Positions 55,119 through 63,747 of a stretch of 64,000 nucleotides of DNA are shown here, in pieces (the first letter of the stretch is position 1; every line of letters starts with the position of its first letter). The stretch is from Endozoicomonas elysicola (lineage in GTDB: Bacteria; Pseudomonadota; Gammaproteobacteria; Pseudomonadales; Endozoicomonadaceae): positions 2,153,729 to 2,217,728 of the forward strand of contig NZ_JOJP01000001.1 in NCBI RefSeq assembly GCF_000710775.1, given 5' to 3'. The position numbers and the translations under genes were made by a program. Under the pieces are notes generated by a model, which was given only the letters and a program-made list of their open reading frames with translations, was not told the DNA's origin and ran no database searches.

Positions 55119-56345
55119 TCAGTTACCCTTCTCCTGCTCAGGGGTAATGGTGCCGGTGGTTGGGTTCACCGTTACCAGTCCCGGGGTTACTTTGGCACCT
55201 GGGCGAACTTTCTGCAGACCTTGAACAATGATGTGCTCATTGGCTTTCAGGCCTTTGGTCACCACCCACATGGCACCGATACGTCGTCCCAGGGTAACCT
55301 GGCGGGTTTCGACAGTATTCTCAGGTGTTACTACCAGTACAAAGTGGCCGGACTGGTTCTGCTGAACGGCAGCCTGAGGGATCATCGGTTGCATGGTCTT
55401 GGCATTGCTTTCCGCCTGCAGGTTGACATACAGCCCTGGCAGAATGATACCGTGAGGGTTAGGGAAAGAAGCACGCAGTGTCAGTGTGCCGGTTGTTTCG
55501 TCCACCTGGGTGTCGGCGAAGCGGAAGGTGCCTGGCTGGTTATACTCCTGACCGTTAGGCAGCTTCAGTGTTAGCTTGAACTCTTCCTTTTCCTCAATCG
55601 GCGCTTCTTCTTCGGCGTCTGCTTTCTGGCCTGCCGCCATGGCATTGTCCATCATATGACTGATCAGCTGTCGCTCATCCACCTGGAAGGTGACATAGAT
55701 AGGGTCCATGCTGGTCAGAGTTGCCAGTGGTTGGCTGGTAGGGCCGACCAGGTTACCAACGCTGTAGGTTGATTTGCCGATTTCACCTTTAAAAGGTGCG
55801 GTGATGCGAGTGTAGCTCAGGTTGATCTGTGCGGTTTCCAGACTGGCTTCCGCGGCCTCAACACCGGCAACAGCCTGTGCTTCCGTGCTGGTTTGCATAT
55901 CGAAATCAGCCTGACTGATAAACCCTTTTTTCACCAGGTCCCGGCCACGCTCAAGGTTCTTCTGAGCATTGACCAGGTTAGCCTTGCTGCTGGCCAGCTG
56001 GGCTTCAGCACCTTTAAGAGCGGCAATAAACGGCGCTCGGTCAATTTCATAGAGCAGCTGATCTTTTTCCACCAGGCCGCCTTCAGTGAAGTTTCTTTCG
56101 ACAAGAAAACCTTCAACCCGGGCACGAATATCGACGACATCAATTGCTTCGGAACGGGCTACGAACTCATGGTATTCGCCTACTTCCTGATCAGCCACGT
56201 TAAATACGGAAACAGCTGGGGGGGGCATCTGATGCTGTTGCTGTTGCTTGTCTTCTGAGCACCCTGCCAGAAATAATATAGAGGTGGCTAAGGCGCCTAT
56301 CGGAAGCCATTTTCCGAATTTACGATCAGTGATTTTAGCGATCAT
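55119..56345 (-). CDS. RND efflux periplasmic adaptor lipoprotein (AcrA/MexA-like)
   Basis: A 408-aa membrane-fusion protein. A lipobox (SILFLAGCSE) follows a hydrophobic segment, so it should be lipid-anchored. Landmarks are VDIRARVEGFLVERNFTEGG (first lipoyl half), the helical hairpin AQLASSKANLVNAQKNLERG, YTRITAPFKGEIGKST (second half) and a beta-barrel/MP domain ending QGLQKVRPGAKV. A short Glu-rich loop (EEEAPIEEKEEF) in the barrel is unusual. It bridges the permease and a TolC-like channel. First gene of the operon; stop and permease start are one base apart. Confidence 0.94.
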   Translation of the reverse strand: MIAKITDRKFGKWLPIGALATSILFLAGCSEDKQQQQHQMPPPAVSVFNVADQEVGEYHEFVARSEAIDVVDIRARVEGFLVERNFTEGGLVEKDQLLYEIDRAPFIAALKGAEAQLASSKANLVNAQKNLERGRDLVKKGFISQADFDMQTSTEAQAVAGVEAAEASLETAQINLSYTRITAPFKGEIGKSTYSVGNLVGPTSQPLATLTSMDPIYVTFQVDERQLISHMMDNAMAAGQKADAEEEAPIEEKEEFKLTLKLPNGQEYNQPGTFRFADTQVDETTGTLTLRASFPNPHGIILPGLYVNLQAESNAKTMQPMIPQAAVQQNQSGHFVLVVTPENTVETRQVTLGRRIGAMWVVTKGLKANEHIIVQGLQKVRPGAKVTPGLVTVNPTTGTITPEQEKGN

Positions 56346-57101
56346 TGATAGCTCCGTAAGGGGTCAGGTTCTTGCAGGACCCGCAAAAGCAATGATGTGC
56401 CAGACCATTAGTTTAAGCACATCTCTATTCTGGTGGCTGCCAATACCGCTATCACAGCAGCCTCTTTATACCGTTCGCTTTAATACCCTCTATGGTCCTG
56501 ACATTTGGGGCAGATACACGAATAGGCACTGTCTGGGCTCAACAGAAAATTTGCCTTGTATATCTCCCCTCAAACACCACGCCCTGCATTGAGGGGAAAG
56601 TCTGATTGGTACTTGTTGTGTATTAACCCCGAATGACTCTGCGGTTAGAGTGCCTGTCTTCGGCTCTTCATAGGGGAATGCTCCGTGCAAAGCATCGGAC
56701 AGCATACAGGGTTATGGGTTGTGACGGATAGTATGGGTTTTATGTATCTATAGCCATGTGGAAAACCGAAGTTGGCAGTTTTTTTACTATTCAAAATGGA
56801 ATAAGGCAGGGCTTTACACTGCTTTTACCGGATCTATTGACCCGATTGAGATGCAAGCCAATACACTGTACCTACATTCAGGAACAGCAGGTTTAAGTGC
56901 AGTTGTTGCAGGCGATAAACCGGAAAACTGTCAGTAATCGTTTAAAAAAGCATTCCTGATAGATGAATGATATGATGTCCCGCGCCTCGGAGAGTACTGG
57001 TTAAGCCCTTTTTGCATATTATTAAGAAGCAGGAAAGGGAGGTCAGAATCACATTGAGTGAATAACTCAAGAGGCTAACAGCTGAGAGCAGTACATTTTC
57101 T
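56346..57101. other. Non-coding stretch between the RND operon and the cpx leader
   Basis: Contains the promoter region of the second RND operon on the left. A perfect hairpin (CCCCTCAA..TTGAGGGG, 56566-56596) is present. Open frames here lack ribosome sites; no gene recognised. Confidence 0.45.
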
Positions 57102-57298
57102 TATAATGTTCTGCAGGATTTAGAATAGTCAATCAGCTGTATCTTTGGAATTAAAGTGGTATGAAAAAGCCTCTATTGAAATGGTATATCGATAGAGGTG
57201 GCCAGAAAGCCCAAGCGGGGGGTTGGCTGGCTTGGCAATCAGTTACCCCATGAGCTGTACCTTTAACCCCGCTTCCCCCAAGGCGGGGTCTTTTTTTT
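57102..57298 (+). ncRNA. Candidate small RNA or leader with terminator before cpxR
   Basis: A strong -10 box TATAAT lies at 57102-57107, so transcription could start near 57114. The following ~185 bases can fold: CCTCTAT..ATAGAGG, GCCAG..CTGGC with an inner AAGCCCAA..TTGG pairing, and end in a perfect terminator (57266-57298) just before the ribosome site of cpxR. Either a free small RNA or a leader that controls entry into cpxRA. No known RNA family recognised, and the -35 box is weak. Confidence 0.45.
57266..57298 (+). terminator. Intrinsic terminator directly before cpxR
   Basis: ACCCCGC and GCGGGGT form a 7-bp GC stem around a 10-base loop, followed by CTTTTTTTT. The cpxR ribosome site starts three bases later. 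Confidence 0.88.
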
Positions 57299-57310
57299 AT
57301 GGAGCAAACC

Positions 57311-58015
57311 ATGAGCAAAACCAATGCCAAGCTATTGCTGATTGATGATGATATTGAGCTCTGTGAATTGCTGGTGGAATACCTGGCCACAGAGGGATTT
57401 ACTGTCTCTGCTGTTCATGATGGTGAAGCAGGGGTTGATGCGGCTCTGTCCGGGATGCATGACCTGGTGCTATTGGATGTAACGTTGCCTAAACTGAACG
57501 GCTTCGATGCTTTGAAACAGATTCGTCAGCAATCCGATATTCCGGTTTTGATGCTGACTGCCCGTGGTGACGATGTGGATCGGATTATTGGTCTGGAAAT
57601 AGGTGCTGATGATTACCTGCCCAAGCCTTACAATCACCGTGAACTGGTGGCCAGAATCAAGGCCATTTTGCGTCGCGGCCGAACGCCGCTGATTCCTGAA
57701 GGGACCAGCCGGACCTTGCAGATTGATGACATTGCATTAAACCTTGCGAACCGTGAGGCTGCCATTTCTGGCGAACCTCTGGAATTGACTGCAACAGAAT
57801 TTCTGGTGCTGAAAACGCTGATTGAAAAAGCGGGAGAACTCATTTCCCGGGATGATCTGACCCAGATTGCTTTGAACCGTAAACTGACGCTTTATGATCG
57901 TGCGATTGATATGCATGTGAGCAATGTGCGCAAGAAAATTGGTACCCGGCCTGACGGCAGTCTGAGAATTAAAACCGTTCGTGGTTCTGGCTATTTTTAT
58001 ATTCTTCCGGGCTGA
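57311..58015 (+). CDS. cpxR: CpxR-like OmpR-family response regulator
   Basis: A 234-aa response regulator. ATG at 57311 is preferred (GGAG six bases upstream) over the ATG at 57299. The receiver has DDD (LLIDDDIEL), phospho-acceptor Asp in LVLLDVTLPKLNGFD, and Lys in DDYLPKPYNHRELVARIKAILRR. The C-terminal winged helix carries LELTATEFLVL, FDRAIDMH-like YDRAIDMHVSNVRKKIG and IKTVRGSGYF. The pattern is closest to CpxR, which answers envelope stress. The sensor gene overlaps by one base. No cpxP gene is present next to it. Confidence 0.9.
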   Translation: MSKTNAKLLLIDDDIELCELLVEYLATEGFTVSAVHDGEAGVDAALSGMHDLVLLDVTLPKLNGFDALKQIRQQSDIPVLMLTARGDDVDRIIGLEIGADDYLPKPYNHRELVARIKAILRRGRTPLIPEGTSRTLQIDDIALNLANREAAISGEPLELTATEFLVLKTLIEKAGELISRDDLTQIALNRKLTLYDRAIDMHVSNVRKKIGTRPDGSLRIKTVRGSGYFYILPG

Positions 58016-59418
58016 TGGGGTTACGAGTGCGATTTAAAATCCCCCGGCTTGTGGTCTGGCCATGGCATAGTGTCTTCTGGAAGATCTTTCTGTGGTTTTG
58101 GTTAACCATGATTGCCATGCTGGTCACACTGTTTCTGGCATTTGCCGTCACGGTGGACCCTTCCGACTTCCTTTCAGAACGGCGGGCGCTGTTTCGCGAG
58201 CTGGAAATAGCAGCTCGCAAGATGGAACTTTTGTCCCGCACCTCTGTGCACCTGCCTATCCCAAGGTTTCCAGGCAGTGGCTATTACCTGTTTGATACCG
58301 AAGGTAATATTCTGGGCAGTGCATCTATCTCTGAAGAGTTGATTTCTGCCTACAACAAAACCCGGAATCGCAGTGACCCAACGATCACTTTTCGAAGAGG
58401 TGTTGTTGTCGTAGGCCCTCAGCGCATTACCCTGAATGATGCCCCTTATGAGCTTTACCTCACTAAAGAGATGCCAATGCTGGTGCACTGGCGGGTGCAA
58501 CAGGTGGTGGCAAGGCAATGGCATCTTATTATTCTGGCACTGGGTGTCAGCTTCTTCCTTTGTGTGGTATTGGCGCGCTACCTGGTAGGCCCTATTCGCA
58601 ACCTGCAGAGGGCATCAAGAAAGCTGGCTCGAGGTGACCTGAGTGCCCGCGTGGGTGTCAAGGTTGCTAAACGTCGAGATGAGTTGGGAGAGCTGGCCAG
58701 AGACTTTGACCATATGGCAGAGCAGGTCGGTTCTCTGGTGTTCAGTAAAGAGCGTTTGCTCCGGGATGTATCCCACGAGCTAAGGTCACCGTTAACCCGA
58801 CTGCAGATTTCTCTGGCTCTGGCGAGAAGAAAGACACCCGATGCAGAAGCAGAGCATGCCCGTATTGAGCGTGAAATTGAGCGACTGGATCAGCTGATTG
58901 GGCAGATCATCCACTTTTCCCGTATTCAGCATAATATGGCCAATATGGCCTGCGAGAAGGTTTCGCTTGAAGTCATGCTGAAAAAACTGGTAGATGATGG
59001 AAACTTTGAAGCTCAGGCTCGTGATAAGGCGGTGGTTTTCAAAGAAACCGCTAAGATTGAGCTGGTTGCTGTTCGTGAGTTTCTCTCCAGTGCGGTGGAA
59101 AACATTATCAGGAATGCAATCCGCTTTACGCCGGAAGGCTCAGAAGTTGAGGTGCGTCTGTTCCGTGAAAATGATATGGCTCTGATTCGTATTCGGGACC
59201 ACGGACCTGGTGTGCCTGAAGAGGCTCTTGAAGATTTGTTTGAACCATTTTTCCGGGTAGATGAAACCCGGGGGAAAGAAAATGATGGAACGGGCCTTGG
59301 GATGGCTATTGCAAGCACGGCAGTATCACAGCACAACGGCTCTATTATTGCCCGTAATGCTCATCCCGGTCTTGAGGTGTCCATTCGCCTTCCGTTAAGG
59401 AATGGGTTGAGTGCCTGA
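58015..59418 (+). CDS. cpxA: CpxA-like sensor histidine kinase
   Basis: A 467-aa membrane kinase. Two transmembrane segments (WKIFLWFWLTMIAMLVTLFL; LIILALGVSFFLCVVLARYLVG) flank a ~125-residue periplasmic sensor region. A HAMP linker follows (GPIRNLQRASRKLARGDL), then the H-box LRDVSHELRSPLTRLQ with the phosphorylated His, an N-box (SAVENIIRNAIRFTPEG), G1 DHGPGVP and G2 GTGLGMAIA. It probably phosphorylates the CpxR-like partner in response to envelope stress. It overlaps the regulator stop by one base and the next gene by eight. Confidence 0.91.
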   Translation: MGLRVRFKIPRLVVWPWHSVFWKIFLWFWLTMIAMLVTLFLAFAVTVDPSDFLSERRALFRELEIAARKMELLSRTSVHLPIPRFPGSGYYLFDTEGNILGSASISEELISAYNKTRNRSDPTITFRRGVVVVGPQRITLNDAPYELYLTKEMPMLVHWRVQQVVARQWHLIILALGVSFFLCVVLARYLVGPIRNLQRASRKLARGDLSARVGVKVAKRRDELGELARDFDHMAEQVGSLVFSKERLLRDVSHELRSPLTRLQISLALARRKTPDAEAEHARIEREIERLDQLIGQIIHFSRIQHNMANMACEKVSLEVMLKKLVDDGNFEAQARDKAVVFKETAKIELVAVREFLSSAVENIIRNAIRFTPEGSEVEVRLFRENDMALIRIRDHGPGVPEEALEDLFEPFFRVDETRGKENDGTGLGMAIASTAVSQHNGSIIARNAHPGLEVSIRLPLRNGLSA

Positions 59419-60112
59419 CCTGGATCTTCACTGCTGGGATTTGTCTTATGCAGAGGCCAGAACTTTGCAGACGACGCTGGCCAGGCAAGTCATTCAGTAT
59501 GATGACTTGCCTGAGGTCCGTTGCGTTGCCGGTGTTGATGTTGGCTTTGAAGAGAAGGGTAGCGTTACCCGGGCTGCTGTGGCCGTACTGGCTTTTCCCG
59601 GGCTGGAACTTCTGGACTACGCGGTTGCCAAAGTACCGACCCTGATGCCTTATATTCCCGGATTACTGTCATTTCGGGAATGCCCAGCCATTCTGGAAGC
59701 ACTTTCCCGGTTATCGGTTCAGCCAGATCTGCTGTTCTGTGATGGTCAGGGGATTGCTCATCCCCGAAGATTTGGAGTGGCTTGTCATATTGGGGTATTA
59801 ACCGGGTTGCCGGCGATTGGTGTTGCCAAGAGTCGGCTGTGTGGAAAAAGTGAGATTCTGCCTGAGGAAAAAGGCGCCCGGGTTGAGCTTTGGGATGACA
59901 ATGAACTTATAGGGAGCGTGGTTCGTACCAGAACTGCAGTACGCCCACTGTATATCAGTATTGGCCATAGAATATCGTTGAACACGGCGGTGCATTATGT
60001 TGAAGCATGTCTTACCCGGTACCGGTTGCCAGAAACTACCCGCTGGGCAGATGCCCTGGCTTCAAACCGGGGGCAGGCAGTTATCAGGGCAAATCAGGTT
60101 CTGGGTCGTTAG
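59411..60112 (+). CDS. nfi: Endonuclease V
   Basis: A 233-aa endonuclease V (Nfi). It carries CVAGVDVGFEEKG with the catalytic Asp, YIPGLLSFRECPAIL, LLFCDGQGIAHPRRFGVACH and GVAKSRLCGK, all family-typical, and ends in the usual short basic tail. It cleaves near deoxyinosine and related lesions in DNA (and RNA) in the cytoplasm. The start is GTG at 59411, overlapping cpxA by eight bases, so it may be expressed with it. The next gene overlaps its 3' end. Confidence 0.93.
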   Translation: MPDLDLHCWDLSYAEARTLQTTLARQVIQYDDLPEVRCVAGVDVGFEEKGSVTRAAVAVLAFPGLELLDYAVAKVPTLMPYIPGLLSFRECPAILEALSRLSVQPDLLFCDGQGIAHPRRFGVACHIGVLTGLPAIGVAKSRLCGKSEILPEEKGARVELWDDNELIGSVVRTRTAVRPLYISIGHRISLNTAVHYVEACLTRYRLPETTRWADALASNRGQAVIRANQVLGR

Positions 60113-60704
60113 CTTTTCCTGTGGTCTACTGGTTCTGTTGCTGGGTGGCTGTGCAGGAAATGATCGGGAAACATACAGTCAGCAGAGCTTTCAGAAAATG
60201 GTGGATGCCGGTTTTCTCTCACCGCAGATTCGCAGCTTGGATATGCTGCCAGTTATGATGGTACAGCTTTACCTGGAAACCCCCCAGATCTTTATCCAGG
60301 GCGATGGTAAACCACTGATGTTTCATATCAATGGCAAGGTTGATGCGGATGTGTTTGGTGGCATGGTTACAGAAAAGCTACCAGTGCAGGTCACTGGATT
60401 TACTCAGCTGAAGTACTCGACGGAAGATCAGGCTATCTATTTTGATCAGATCGATTTTATGGAAGCCCGGATTGATCTGGAAGTGGCACTGTTTAAAACA
60501 ATGATCGTAGACAGCTTCCAAAAAGCCCTGCTGAAAGAGCTTGCAGCAATGCCGCTTATTTCACTGGAAAGAACGCCGGAGCTGGCAGCAACCCTTGAGG
60601 CTTTGTCCAGAAATAATGAGGAAGGCGATATTCGCTTTGATACCCGTGATGGCAGTCTTGTGGTTGAGGTTGTGCCGAATAAAAAGGAAAACAATTCGGG
60701 ATAG
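60051..60704 (+). CDS. DUF1439 lipoprotein
   Basis: A 217-aa protein if started at ATG 60051, which overlaps nfi; an earlier in-frame ATG at 59997 is possible and there is no clear ribosome site. A hydrophobic stretch ends in the lipobox LLGGCAGND, so it is exported and lipid-anchored. The body resembles DUF1439/YceB-type lipoproteins (GFLSPQIRSLDMLPVMM, HINGKVDADVFGGMV). The function of the family is unknown. It may be part of the cpx-nfi transcript. A palindromic repeat follows. Confidence 0.72.
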   Translation: MPWLQTGGRQLSGQIRFWVVSFSCGLLVLLLGGCAGNDRETYSQQSFQKMVDAGFLSPQIRSLDMLPVMMVQLYLETPQIFIQGDGKPLMFHINGKVDADVFGGMVTEKLPVQVTGFTQLKYSTEDQAIYFDQIDFMEARIDLEVALFKTMIVDSFQKALLKELAAMPLISLERTPELAATLEALSRNNEEGDIRFDTRDGSLVVEVVPNKKENNSG

Positions 60705-60758
60705 TCGATGTGTCTGGTAGACGTGAAGTATTTATCTCCTGCTTTCATGGATTAAGGA

Positions 60759-60831
60759 TTGAACCACAGAGTTCGCAAAGAGCACAAAGGAAAAGCGCTT
60801 CTTAGTGTTCTTTGTGACCTCTGTGGTTTAA
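60759..60831. repeat. AACCACAGAG palindromic repeat, copy 3
   Basis: TTGAACCACAGAG left arm and CTCTGTGGTTTAA right arm flank GCACAAAGG..CTTTGTG inner arms; the centre contains AGCGCTTCTT as in copy 1. Upstream TGAAGTATTTAT is shared with copy 2. Lies between convergent genes. Confidence 0.85.
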
Positions 60832-60959
60832 AAAAGAATCCCGCAGTACGGTCAGGCTCTTAGAGTAAGGTAATAGATCAGAAACAAGCAGTGACGTTAC
60901 TTGCATTACCCTCCGAAGCATTAAGGGAAGTCCTTAATCTCTATCTTAAAGGCAGGTGT

Positions 60960-61664
60960 TCAGAGAATATCTGTTGAACCACACCGAAGGTTTGCTGGCA
61001 CTGCAATGTCCATTTTTTTGGGGTACGCAAGGTTCAGGCTGTTCATGATGGCAACAAATTCTTCTTTACTCTTTCCTCCCCCGATTCTCTGATTAAATCG
61101 CTTTTCTTCTCCAATGGATGAGCTGGTGAATCCACGGTAATCATGGGCAGGGTATACAAGGGTTGGGTCTGGCAGGGTAAACAGCTTGTTAGTAATACTG
61201 TCGTATAACTGCTCAGCAGAGCCCTCCTGAAAGTCACACCGTCCAGTCGCACGAATAAGGAGAGTATCTCCGGTCAATACCTTGTTATCAAACAGGAAAC
61301 TCATACAGCTTTTTGTGTGACCTGGTGTTGCAATAGTTTTGACTGGAATAGCTCCAATATAAATAGTTTCTCCATCACCCAGTAACTGGTCAGCCATATC
61401 AATACAGGATGATTTGCTCAGTGCTATGTTGGCTCCGGTTTGCTGTCTCAGCTTCCAGGCTCCGGTAATATGATCGGCATGCACGTGTGTCTCAAGGATA
61501 AGTTTCGGTCTGAGGCCCAGTTCTTGCAAAAGCTGAAGATCTCGATCTGTTTGCTCGCTGACTGAGTCAATCAGAACGCCTTCTTTTGCGTCCACATCTC
61601 CAAGGATATAGGTGTAAGTATGAGATTCTGGATCCTGCAGTTGCCGGAAAATCAGGTTATTCAT
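60960..61664 (-). CDS. ETHE1-like persulfide dioxygenase (MBL fold)
   Basis: A 234-aa metallo-beta-lactamase-fold protein. The iron-binding motif LETHVHADHITG, the TPGHTKSCMSF block and VYPAHDYRG fit the ETHE1/Blh group rather than glyoxalase II. Such enzymes oxidise glutathione persulfide to sulfite. I chose ATG 61664 because the upstream TTG at 61688 has no ribosome site. It lies 59 bases downstream of the peroxiredoxin gene on the same strand, suggesting a shared redox/sulfur role. Confidence 0.85.
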   Translation of the reverse strand: MNNLIFRQLQDPESHTYTYILGDVDAKEGVLIDSVSEQTDRDLQLLQELGLRPKLILETHVHADHITGAWKLRQQTGANIALSKSSCIDMADQLLGDGETIYIGAIPVKTIATPGHTKSCMSFLFDNKVLTGDTLLIRATGRCDFQEGSAEQLYDSITNKLFTLPDPTLVYPAHDYRGFTSSSIGEEKRFNQRIGGGKSKEEFVAIMNSLNLAYPKKMDIAVPANLRCGSTDIL

Positions 61665-61722
61665 GGTGATGGTATTTGTTGTGCCCAACCTTTATGCATA
61701 AAAATAAAGGCTGGCGAGGTGG

Positions 61723-62358
61723 CTACAGGTTGGGTTGTGGTGTGGTTCGTAGATAACTCTTGATGCGTTGATGCCCTTTAGGAAATTTGGCCGGTATGTC
61801 TTCATCAGGGATGGACGGAACAATGATGCAGTCTTCGCCATGATTCCAGTCAACAGGGGTTGCCACCTGGTAATCAGCGGTCAGTTGAAGGGAATCGATG
61901 ATCCTGAGTATTTCATCAAAGTTCCTGCCTGTGGACGCCGGGTAGACAATGGTTAATTTCACTTTTTTATCAGGGCCGATAACAAAAACATTCCGGGCGG
62001 TCATGGTGTCTTCTGAGGTCGGATCCAGCATGTCATAAAGGGCGGCTATTTTACCGTCAGAGTCGGCAATCAGTGGATAATTGATGGTGGTGTTCTGTGT
62101 CTCTTCAATATCCTTGATCCAGCTATGGTGGGATTCGACAGGGTCAACACTGAGTCCTATAACTTTAACCCCTCTAGAGTCAAACTCATCCTTTAATTGG
62201 GCAACACGGCCAAGCTCAGTGGTGCAGACAGGGGTGAAGTCTTTGGGGTGTGAAAATAAAACCGCCCATTGATTATCAAGCCAGTCATGAAAAGTTAAAT
62301 CGCCTTCAGTCGTTGTTGCCGTAAAGTCAGGTGCTGTATCTCCAAGCCTGATGCCCAT
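61723..62358 (-). CDS. 1-Cys peroxiredoxin (Prx6 type)
   Basis: A 211-aa peroxiredoxin. The peroxidatic Cys is in HPKDFTPVCTTELG, and the long C-terminal part (TARNVFVIGPDKKVKL, YPASTGRNFDEILRIIDSLQL, VDWNHGEDCIIVPS) is typical of Prx6-like enzymes. It reduces peroxides in the cytoplasm, reduced in turn by an unknown thiol. AAGAGG lies before the ATG. The persulfide dioxygenase-like gene follows closely. Confidence 0.92.
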   Translation of the reverse strand: MGIRLGDTAPDFTATTTEGDLTFHDWLDNQWAVLFSHPKDFTPVCTTELGRVAQLKDEFDSRGVKVIGLSVDPVESHHSWIKDIEETQNTTINYPLIADSDGKIAALYDMLDPTSEDTMTARNVFVIGPDKKVKLTIVYPASTGRNFDEILRIIDSLQLTADYQVATPVDWNHGEDCIIVPSIPDEDIPAKFPKGHQRIKSYLRTTPQPNL

Positions 62359-62519
62359 GTAAAACCTCTTATTTTATTTGAAGAAAGGTGCGAAATAAGG
62401 ATGAATTTTCCTGATTCCAAGTCCGAAGAATAGATTAATTTATGAATTTTGTTCTTCAGGTTTTTTCAGTAGTTAAAGCGAGAGAAGAGAGTCAGGGGGG
62501 AAGAGAAAGGGGGAGGGAA

Positions 62520-62550
62520 GTAACAGGGCTGCTGTTATCAGCCCTGTTAC
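62520..62550 (-). terminator. Hairpin after the monooxygenase gene
   Basis: GTAACAGGGCTG and CAGCCCTGTTAC form a perfect 12-bp stem with a 7-base loop just after the monooxygenase stop; on the minus strand a pyrimidine-rich tract follows rather than a clean T-run. Confidence 0.7.
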
Positions 62551-62562
62551 AGAGGGGATTTC

Positions 62563-63747
62563 TTAAAGGAAAAAATCAGTAGTTTCACGGCCCATCACGA
62601 CACCGCCAAAGTTGCGTGCATACTTGGCAGGCTGGTTGGCAACGTGTGTACGACCGGTCTGAATATCACGGAAAGCCTGGTTAACTTTGTGACCATTATG
62701 AATAGCAGCTGAGCCACAGTGCAGGTAAAGCTCTGTAATTGCATCGGCACAACGAGAAGCGACAACCGCAGAGTCATAACGCATTTTAACGCGTTCTTCG
62801 ATGGCCAGAGGTTCACCTTCTTCAGCGCGCTCACTCAAAATATCAAAGTTTTTGAAGAGAATGGTTTTCAAATCGCTGACGACCATCATCGCATTAGCCG
62901 CTGCAGTTTGTGCGCCAGGGTCTTCAACAACCGCTTTCCCGTCATGAAGGGCAATGCGCTTGCGGTTAAAGTCAACGAAATCATCCACGGCACCTTTCAG
63001 TGCGCCAATAGCTGCTGAAGAAACGGCGCGAACAAAGATCTGTCCGAAGGGCAGCTTGAACAGTGGTGCAGTGTTTACTGCATTGCCTGGGCTGTTCTGC
63101 ATAAAACCATCCAGAGAGCGGTGCGTGCGGTACTCTGGCACAAATTTGTCTTTTACCACGACATCATGAGAGCCGGTAGCCTGCAGCCCCATGGTGTCCC
63201 AGTTGTCCACGATCTCGTAATCTTCCCGAGGTACCAGGAATGTCCGGTAGTCAGGTGCCTCGCCTTCGTTTTTTGGCGGAACAATGGCTCCCAGAAATGC
63301 CCATTCGCAGTGCTTGGAGCCGGAGGAGAAGCCCCATTTACCGCTGAGCTTGTAACCACCTTCTACATGTTCCACTTTACCAACCGGCATATAAGAAGAG
63401 GAGATGAGAACGCTGGTGTCTTCACCCCAGACATCCTGGGCAGCGCGATCATCAAACAGGGCCAGCTGCCAGTTGTGGATAGCAACGACACCGAGAACCC
63501 AAGCTGAAGACATACAGCCTTCGGCCAGGGTCATCTGAACTTCGAAAAAGTCATGAGGCTTCAGCTCGTAGCCACCCCATTTTGCAGGCTGGAGAATTCG
63601 GAAGAAACCCGCTTCCTGAAAATCTGCAATGGTTTCGTCGTGCAGTTTGCCCTGGTTATTGGCTTCAGCTGTGCGCTCTTTCAGTACTGGCACCAATTCC
63701 CGGGCTCGTTCGTAGAGTTTCTGCCGAATCTGATCTTGATCACTCAT
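62563..63747 (-). CDS. Group D flavin monooxygenase (HsaA/HpaB-type, acyl-CoA dehydrogenase fold)
   Basis: A 394-aa protein with the acyl-CoA dehydrogenase fold. N-terminal ADFQEAGFFRILQPAKWGG, the flavin-binding WGFSSGSKHCEWAFLGA, LQATGSHDVVVKD and the C-terminal YLHCGSAAIHNGHKVNQAFRD are present, but the length and pattern fit the reduced-flavin monooxygenases (HsaA of steroid degradation, HpaH/TftD-like) rather than true dehydrogenases. Such enzymes hydroxylate aromatic substrates with FADH2 or FMNH2 supplied by a separate reductase, which is not visible here. Substrate unknown. Confidence 0.78.
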   Translation of the reverse strand: MSDQDQIRQKLYERARELVPVLKERTAEANNQGKLHDETIADFQEAGFFRILQPAKWGGYELKPHDFFEVQMTLAEGCMSSAWVLGVVAIHNWQLALFDDRAAQDVWGEDTSVLISSSYMPVGKVEHVEGGYKLSGKWGFSSGSKHCEWAFLGAIVPPKNEGEAPDYRTFLVPREDYEIVDNWDTMGLQATGSHDVVVKDKFVPEYRTHRSLDGFMQNSPGNAVNTAPLFKLPFGQIFVRAVSSAAIGALKGAVDDFVDFNRKRIALHDGKAVVEDPGAQTAAANAMMVVSDLKTILFKNFDILSERAEEGEPLAIEERVKMRYDSAVVASRCADAITELYLHCGSAAIHNGHKVNQAFRDIQTGRTHVANQPAKYARNFGGVVMGRETTDFFL

